DNA of 54,366 nt from SIG291 sp045543455 (GTDB lineage: Bacteria; Bacillota; Clostridia; Lachnospirales; Lachnospiraceae), in the NCBI GenBank assembly GCA_045543455.1, contig JAZQMK010000018.1, positions 1 to 54,366 on the forward strand, in the 5' to 3' direction. Below the pieces are notes generated by a model, which was not told the DNA's origin, made no database searches, and saw nothing but the letters and a program-made list of their open reading frames with translations. The position numbers and the translations under genes are program-made. Shown in pieces: positions 50,531 to 54,366 of the stretch (the stretch's first letter is position 1; each line of letters begins with the position of its first letter).

Positions 50531-52609
50531 ATGTGGATATCTAAGAATTTTAATGAATACAGCGATACAGAGAAAAAATTATTTTATATAACCAATATGA
50601 AGCCTGTAATTAATTTTAGGGCGTTGTATAGCGATGCTACAGAAGAATACAGGTTTCCAAGTGAACCTGAAGCTAATTCAAAGGTTACCATAAGATTTAG
50701 AACATACAGATATGATGCTGATGAAGTTCTTTTAGTATGTAAAGAAAGAGAAGAAGTCGGAGAACGTATAAGTGAGATACCTATGAAAAAAGTGGCTAAT
50801 ACGCGAATATTCGACTATTATGAAGCAGACTATTATTTATCAGATAAGAGCGTAAAATACTATTTTAAAATAAGCTCTTCCAATCAGGTATGTTATTATA
50901 ATCAATATGGTTTTTTAAAACAGCTTAACGAATATTATAATTTTAAAATAATGCCAGGATTTAAGGTTCCGGCATGGGCAAAGGGAGCTGTAGTATATCA
51001 GATATATGTGGACAGATTCTGCAATGGAGATATGACCAATGATGTTAAAGATAACGAATATATCTATATAGGACAACCGGTAACTAAAGCTAAAGAATGG
51101 AGTAAGTATCCAGATTCGATGGATGTAAGAACCTTCTATGGTGGAGATTTACAGGGCGTTATGGAAAAGTTAGATTATCTGCAGGAGCTTGGAATCGAAG
51201 CTATATATTTTAATCCGTTGTTTGTATCTCCATCAAATCATAAATACGATATACAGGACTATGATAATATAGACCCACATATTGGTGTTATTGTAAATGA
51301 GAATCCTGACAATCTATATGCAAGCAGGGTTACTGACAAAGAAAATCTTGAGGCAAGTAACAAGCTTTTTGCACAATTGGTAGAGGCTATTCATAATAGA
51401 GGCATGAAGGTAATAATAGATGGTGTATTTAACCATTGTGGCTCATTTAATAAATGGATGGACAGGGAGGGCATTTATAAGGACAATTCCGATTATGAAA
51501 AGGGCGCATATGAAAGCTGTGAAAGCCCTTATAGGGAGTATTTTGATTTTAGAAGTGAAAAGGAATATGATGGCTGGTGGGGACACGATACCTTACCAAA
51601 GCTTAATTATGAAGCTTCTAAAAAGCTTGAAGATTATATTATGGGCATTGCAAAAAAATGGTTATTGCCTCCTTATTCAGTGGATGGCTGGCGCCTTGAT
51701 GTGGCAGCAGATTTAGGACATAGCGAGAAATATAACCATCAATTTTGGAAACGCTTTAGAAAAGAAGTAAAAGAAGTTAATCAGGATGCAATAATAATGG
51801 CAGAGCATTATGGCGATCCACATTCATGGCTTTTAGGCGATGAATGGGATACAGTAATGAATTATGATGCATTTATGGAGCCTGTGTCGTGGTTTTTAAC
51901 TGGTATGGAAAAACATAGTGATTCATATAGACATGATTTAAAGGGTAACTGGGAATATTTCTTTACCACTATGAAGATAAATGCGGCAAGAATGGGTCCG
52001 CAGGCAACTTCAATTGCTCTTAACCAGATTTCTAACCATGATCACTCGCGTTTCTTAACAAGAACCAATGGTAAGGTGGGAAGAACCAATACTTTAGGAC
52101 CAGAAGCAGCAGACAGTGATTTGAATTACGGTATTTTTAAGGAAGCTGTAATTATACAGATGACATGGCCCGGAGCTCCCGGTGTTTATTATGGAGATGA
52201 GGCCGGTGTATGCGGATTTACAGATCCTGATAATCGAAGAACCTACCCATGGGGTAAGGAAAATAAAGAGCTTATAGCATTTCATAAGGCTGCCATAGCT
52301 ATGCACAAAAGAGAAAAGGTGCTTAGTAACGGCTCGTTTAAGGATTTACTTGGTGAATATAATCTTATTGCTTATGGCAGATTTAATAAAGACGATAGTG
52401 TAATCGTAATTATTAATAACGACAGTTATGAAAGAATAGCTAACATTCCTGTATGGGAAGCAAATGTTACGGATGACAATTATTTAAGACAGATTTTTCA
52501 GACTACTGAAAATGGTTTTAGTACCTATGAATTAGAATATTCTGTAAAAGGAGGATATTTGAGAATAGGATTGGCACCACATTCGGCAGTTGTATTAAAG
52601 AAAATGTAA
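50531..52609 (+). CDS. GH13 alpha-glucan hydrolase (neopullulanase/cyclomaltodextrinase-like)
   Basis: A 692-residue cytosolic enzyme. An N-terminal beta domain (~35-140) is followed by the GH13 barrel with conserved regions DGVFNHCG (I), DGWRLDVAADLGH (II, Asp nucleophile), IIMAEHYGD (III, Glu acid/base) and ISNHDHSR (IV). A C-terminal beta domain ends the protein. No signal peptide, so it acts on internal alpha-glucans or imported maltodextrins, complementing glgC-glgD elsewhere in the window. GGAG lies 6-7 bases before ATG 50531. It is followed after 17 bp by an SGNH hydrolase gene. Confidence 0.88.
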   Translation: MWISKNFNEYSDTEKKLFYITNMKPVINFRALYSDATEEYRFPSEPEANSKVTIRFRTYRYDADEVLLVCKEREEVGERISEIPMKKVANTRIFDYYEADYYLSDKSVKYYFKISSSNQVCYYNQYGFLKQLNEYYNFKIMPGFKVPAWAKGAVVYQIYVDRFCNGDMTNDVKDNEYIYIGQPVTKAKEWSKYPDSMDVRTFYGGDLQGVMEKLDYLQELGIEAIYFNPLFVSPSNHKYDIQDYDNIDPHIGVIVNENPDNLYASRVTDKENLEASNKLFAQLVEAIHNRGMKVIIDGVFNHCGSFNKWMDREGIYKDNSDYEKGAYESCESPYREYFDFRSEKEYDGWWGHDTLPKLNYEASKKLEDYIMGIAKKWLLPPYSVDGWRLDVAADLGHSEKYNHQFWKRFRKEVKEVNQDAIIMAEHYGDPHSWLLGDEWDTVMNYDAFMEPVSWFLTGMEKHSDSYRHDLKGNWEYFFTTMKINAARMGPQATSIALNQISNHDHSRFLTRTNGKVGRTNTLGPEAADSDLNYGIFKEAVIIQMTWPGAPGVYYGDEAGVCGFTDPDNRRTYPWGKENKELIAFHKAAIAMHKREKVLSNGSFKDLLGEYNLIAYGRFNKDDSVIVIINNDSYERIANIPVWEANVTDDNYLRQIFQTTENGFSTYELEYSVKGGYLRIGLAPHSAVVLKKM

Positions 52610-52626
52610 TACTGAAAGGTAAAATA

Positions 52627-53553
52627 ATGAACAACAGATATACAGGCAGCAGAAGGCGTCACAGAAATAAAAACAGCCTAAAGATTGCAACATTATTTTC
52701 TTGTATGTGTTTATGCATAGTGTTGATATATGCGGCAGTCCAAGTGTCTAAGGATAACAATAATAAAAAGATTACGGAAGCGGCGTACACGCCTACTTCG
52801 GGGACAAATGTAGAAAATGCTACGCAGCAGACCACACCTTCACCAACTCAGGCACCGGGAGAATTGATAAACTCAGGTGGAGTGCAAAATGGTCCAAACG
52901 GTTTTAAGCAGCTTGCCCAATATACAAAGACTCCGGCAAGGGAAAGCCTTTCTAATACGCAATTTTATGCAGATTGTTTATTTATAGGAGATTCCATTAC
53001 CCATGGTCTTATTGGTTATTCTAACACATACTTAGGCGGTGCATTTAGCACAAATAATGTATGTGCAGATGTGGGTATGAGTACTAAAAAAATACTTAAT
53101 GATAACAATGGAATTAAAACAAAGATAAAGAGTAAAAACCCTAAAAAGATATTTATACTTCTTGGTGGTAACGATTTAAATGTGCCATATCCTAATTATG
53201 ATGCTATAATTAGTGATTATATATCTATGGTTAAAGAGTTGAAACAGCATTTTAAAAATGCTACAATCATAGTGCAGATAACATTTCCTATAGGGGAAAA
53301 ATATGAAAAGCTTAATGGTGTATATTTAAAGAGTTCAAAGATATTGGAGTTTGATGAAAAACTTAAAGTAGCCCTTACGGAAAATGAAATCTATTATATT
53401 GACATAAATCAGTCTTTAAAAGATGAAAATGGCTACTTGAAAACGGAATTTTCTAATGACGGTATGCATTTTAAACCACAATACTATGCATACTGGATGA
53501 ACGTTATAAGAGAAATCTATGAAGCTAATGTTTCTAATGGAATATTAAAATAA
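52627..53553 (+). CDS. Membrane-anchored SGNH/GDSL hydrolase
   Basis: A 308-residue protein with an N-terminal membrane segment (about residues 20-38) and a Thr/Pro/Gln linker (QQTTPSPTQAPG), then an SGNH domain. Block I is CLFIGDSITHGL, block III is ILLGGNDLN, and block V is NDGMHFKPQYY (catalytic Asp and His). Such enzymes deacetylate or de-esterify cell-wall or plant polysaccharides outside the cell. The substrate is not readable. It lies in an operon-like run with the GH13 gene upstream and the DUF4358 gene downstream (25 bp). Confidence 0.85.
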   Translation: MNNRYTGSRRRHRNKNSLKIATLFSCMCLCIVLIYAAVQVSKDNNNKKITEAAYTPTSGTNVENATQQTTPSPTQAPGELINSGGVQNGPNGFKQLAQYTKTPARESLSNTQFYADCLFIGDSITHGLIGYSNTYLGGAFSTNNVCADVGMSTKKILNDNNGIKTKIKSKNPKKIFILLGGNDLNVPYPNYDAIISDYISMVKELKQHFKNATIIVQITFPIGEKYEKLNGVYLKSSKILEFDEKLKVALTENEIYYIDINQSLKDENGYLKTEFSNDGMHFKPQYYAYWMNVIREIYEANVSNGILK

Positions 53554-53578
53554 TAATTATTTAACAGGAGGAAAAAAT

Positions 53579-54073
53579 ATGAAGAAGTTATTAGTAATGT
53601 TACTTATTGTAACAGCGATGGTTATGGCGGTTGCATGTAAGAAGGAAAAGAAAGAAGAAAATGTATCTGTGGCAAATGATGTTTCAACAGAAACAATTAT
53701 GCGTGAATGCCAAAAGAGTGTAAGCACAACAGACTGGACAACAGTTGATAAGAGCAATATGCAGGATTATTTTGAAGGTATCACAGCAGATGATGTTGAA
53801 GAAATCACAGGATTTACTCTTGATGCCATGTTAGCAGATGAGATAATCATTATTAAGGCTAAAGAGGGTAAGGCGGATGCAGTTTACTCAAGTCTTGAGA
53901 AATATTGGGAAAAGAGAAAGAAGTCTTTTGATGGTTATATTCAGACAGAATATCAAAGAATTGACAACCAGGGTAAGGTTGTTCTTATGAAGCTGGGTAA
54001 CTATGTAATATATGCAGCTACAGAAAATAATTCAGGCGTAAAAAGCGCTTTTGAAAATTCATTAAAAAAATAG
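53579..54073 (+). CDS. DUF4358 family lipoprotein
   Basis: A 164-residue lipoprotein with lipobox VMAVAC (Cys about 21), followed by a Lys/Glu stretch and a compact domain (ITADDVEEITGFTLDAMLAD, VYSSLEKYWEKRKKSFDG, NYVIYAATEN) that fits DUF4358, common in Lachnospiraceae. Function unknown. A strong AGGAGG ribosome site lies about 8 bases upstream. Confidence 0.75.
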   Translation: MKKLLVMLLIVTAMVMAVACKKEKKEENVSVANDVSTETIMRECQKSVSTTDWTTVDKSNMQDYFEGITADDVEEITGFTLDAMLADEIIIIKAKEGKADAVYSSLEKYWEKRKKSFDGYIQTEYQRIDNQGKVVLMKLGNYVIYAATENNSGVKSAFENSLKK

Positions 54074-54074
54074 C

Positions 54075-54103
54075 TTGCACTTTGTTTTGCTTTATGGTAT
54101 AGT
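54075..54103 (+). promoter_or_regulatory. Sigma-A promoter of the tRNA cluster
   Basis: TTGCAC (54075-54080), a 17-bp spacer and TATAGT (54098-54103), 24 bp before tRNA-Tyr. Confidence 0.7.
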
Positions 54104-54127
54104 TTTATATTGTTAGAGCAAAATTAT

Positions 54128-54209
54128 GGATGGATTCCCGAGCGGCCAAAGGGGGCAGACTGTAAATCTGTTGTCGACGACTTCGAAGGTTCGAATCCTT
54201 CTCCATCCA
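54128..54209 (+). tRNA. tRNA-Tyr (GTA)
   Basis: The acceptor GGATGGA pairs with TCCATCC, discriminator A. The anticodon stem is GCAGA/TCTGT with loop CTGTAAA (anticodon GTA, 54162-54164). It has the long variable arm of class II tRNAs. CCA is not encoded. Confidence 0.95.
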
Positions 54210-54236
54210 TTGGAGAAATCCAAATGAAAAGAATAT

Positions 54237-54310
54237 CGCGGGGTGGAGCAGTCTGGAAGCTCGTCGGGCTCATAACCCGAAGGTCGCAGGTTCAAATCCT
54301 GCTCCCGCAA
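54237..54310 (+). tRNA. Initiator tRNA-fMet (CAT)
   Basis: The anticodon loop is CTCATAA. The anticodon stem has three GC pairs (GGG/CCC), and position 1 C faces A72, the initiator mismatch. CCA is not encoded. Confidence 0.93.
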
Positions 54311-54341
54311 CTCAGTAATTTTTTTACTGTAAATAATATGT

Positions 54342-54366
54342 GCCCAGATAGCTCAGTTGGTAGAGC
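54342..54366 (+). tRNA. 5-prime part of a third tRNA, cut by the window end
   Basis: GCCCAGA (acceptor), then TAGCTCAGTTGGTAGAGC, the usual D-arm. The anticodon lies beyond the window, so the identity cannot be read; tRNA-Phe is one possibility. Confidence 0.8.

Overview
The window is low-GC Firmicutes DNA that reads as an endospore-type Clostridia chromosome, most likely Lachnospiraceae. The reasons are the glgC-glgD pair followed by spoVG, the spoVT-mazG-hup-rqcP-yabP-yabQ-divIC-spoIIE-tilS-hpt-ftsH block, secreted plant-polysaccharide enzymes with Thr/Gln/Ala/Pro linkers, and strong AGGAGG-type ribosome sites. No phage, insertion sequence, CRISPR array or rRNA gene was seen. Several computed ORFs were shortened here to the start that has a ribosome site.

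Layout. 1-100 is a perfect 100-bp palindrome at the window edge. 132-8951 (+) holds ywmB and then a tightly overlapping run: methyltransferase, membrane-anchored C39-like protein, compact Mre11/SbcD-like nuclease, compact membrane-hairpin Rad50/SbcC-like ATPase, and a class A PBP homologue whose catalytic motifs all look lost. 9060-14059 (-) holds murC, dnaD, dnaI-like and prs, with two DnaA-box clusters between murC and dnaD. 14266-19110 (+) holds glgC, glgD, spoVG and two Gfo/Idh/MocA oxidoreductases. 19082-23844 (-) holds pth, mfd and a Nudix hydrolase. 24015-34362 is mixed: a UPF0371 protein, a secreted transglutaminase-like protein with Cys-rich repeats, a KDPG aldolase with a VOC-like tail, a PcRGLX/YetA-like (PL26-type) protein, adenosine deaminase, a CarD-like regulator, a methyltransferase and a GH3 lipoprotein. 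34441-37872 is a large secreted PL11 rhamnogalacturonan lyase. 37936-42169 holds a YD-repeat lipoprotein, an unusual repeat-built leader, a zinc phospholipase C-like protein and a beta-helix surface protein. 42264-50118 (+) is the sporulation/division/tRNA-modification block, in which sporulation-type promoters can be read. 50531-54073 holds a GH13 enzyme, an SGNH hydrolase and a DUF4358 lipoprotein, followed by tRNA-Tyr, tRNA-fMet and a tRNA cut by the window end.

How it works together. The PL11 and PL26-like enzymes and the KDPG aldolase suggest use of pectin (rhamnogalacturonan I). glgC/glgD and the GH13 enzyme serve alpha-glucan storage and turnover. spoVG, prs, pth, mfd and spoVT-to-ftsH are neighbours in Bacillus; here they are all present but broken into inverted, interrupted pieces.

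Most unusual signals: (1) non-coding repeats that fold into hairpins and vary by compensatory base-pair changes (a 66-bp family at 9.0 and 50.3 kb, and a leader array at 39.0 kb that also repeats the ribosome-site/start-codon module four times); (2) the 948-8951 operon with a reduced Mre11-Rad50-like pair and a pseudo-PBP; (3) DnaA boxes in front of dnaD-dnaI. Gene-less stretches longer than 300 bp are 38821-39249 and 50119-50530, both described below. In 26835-27121 (287 bp) only the promoter of the aldolase gene was found.
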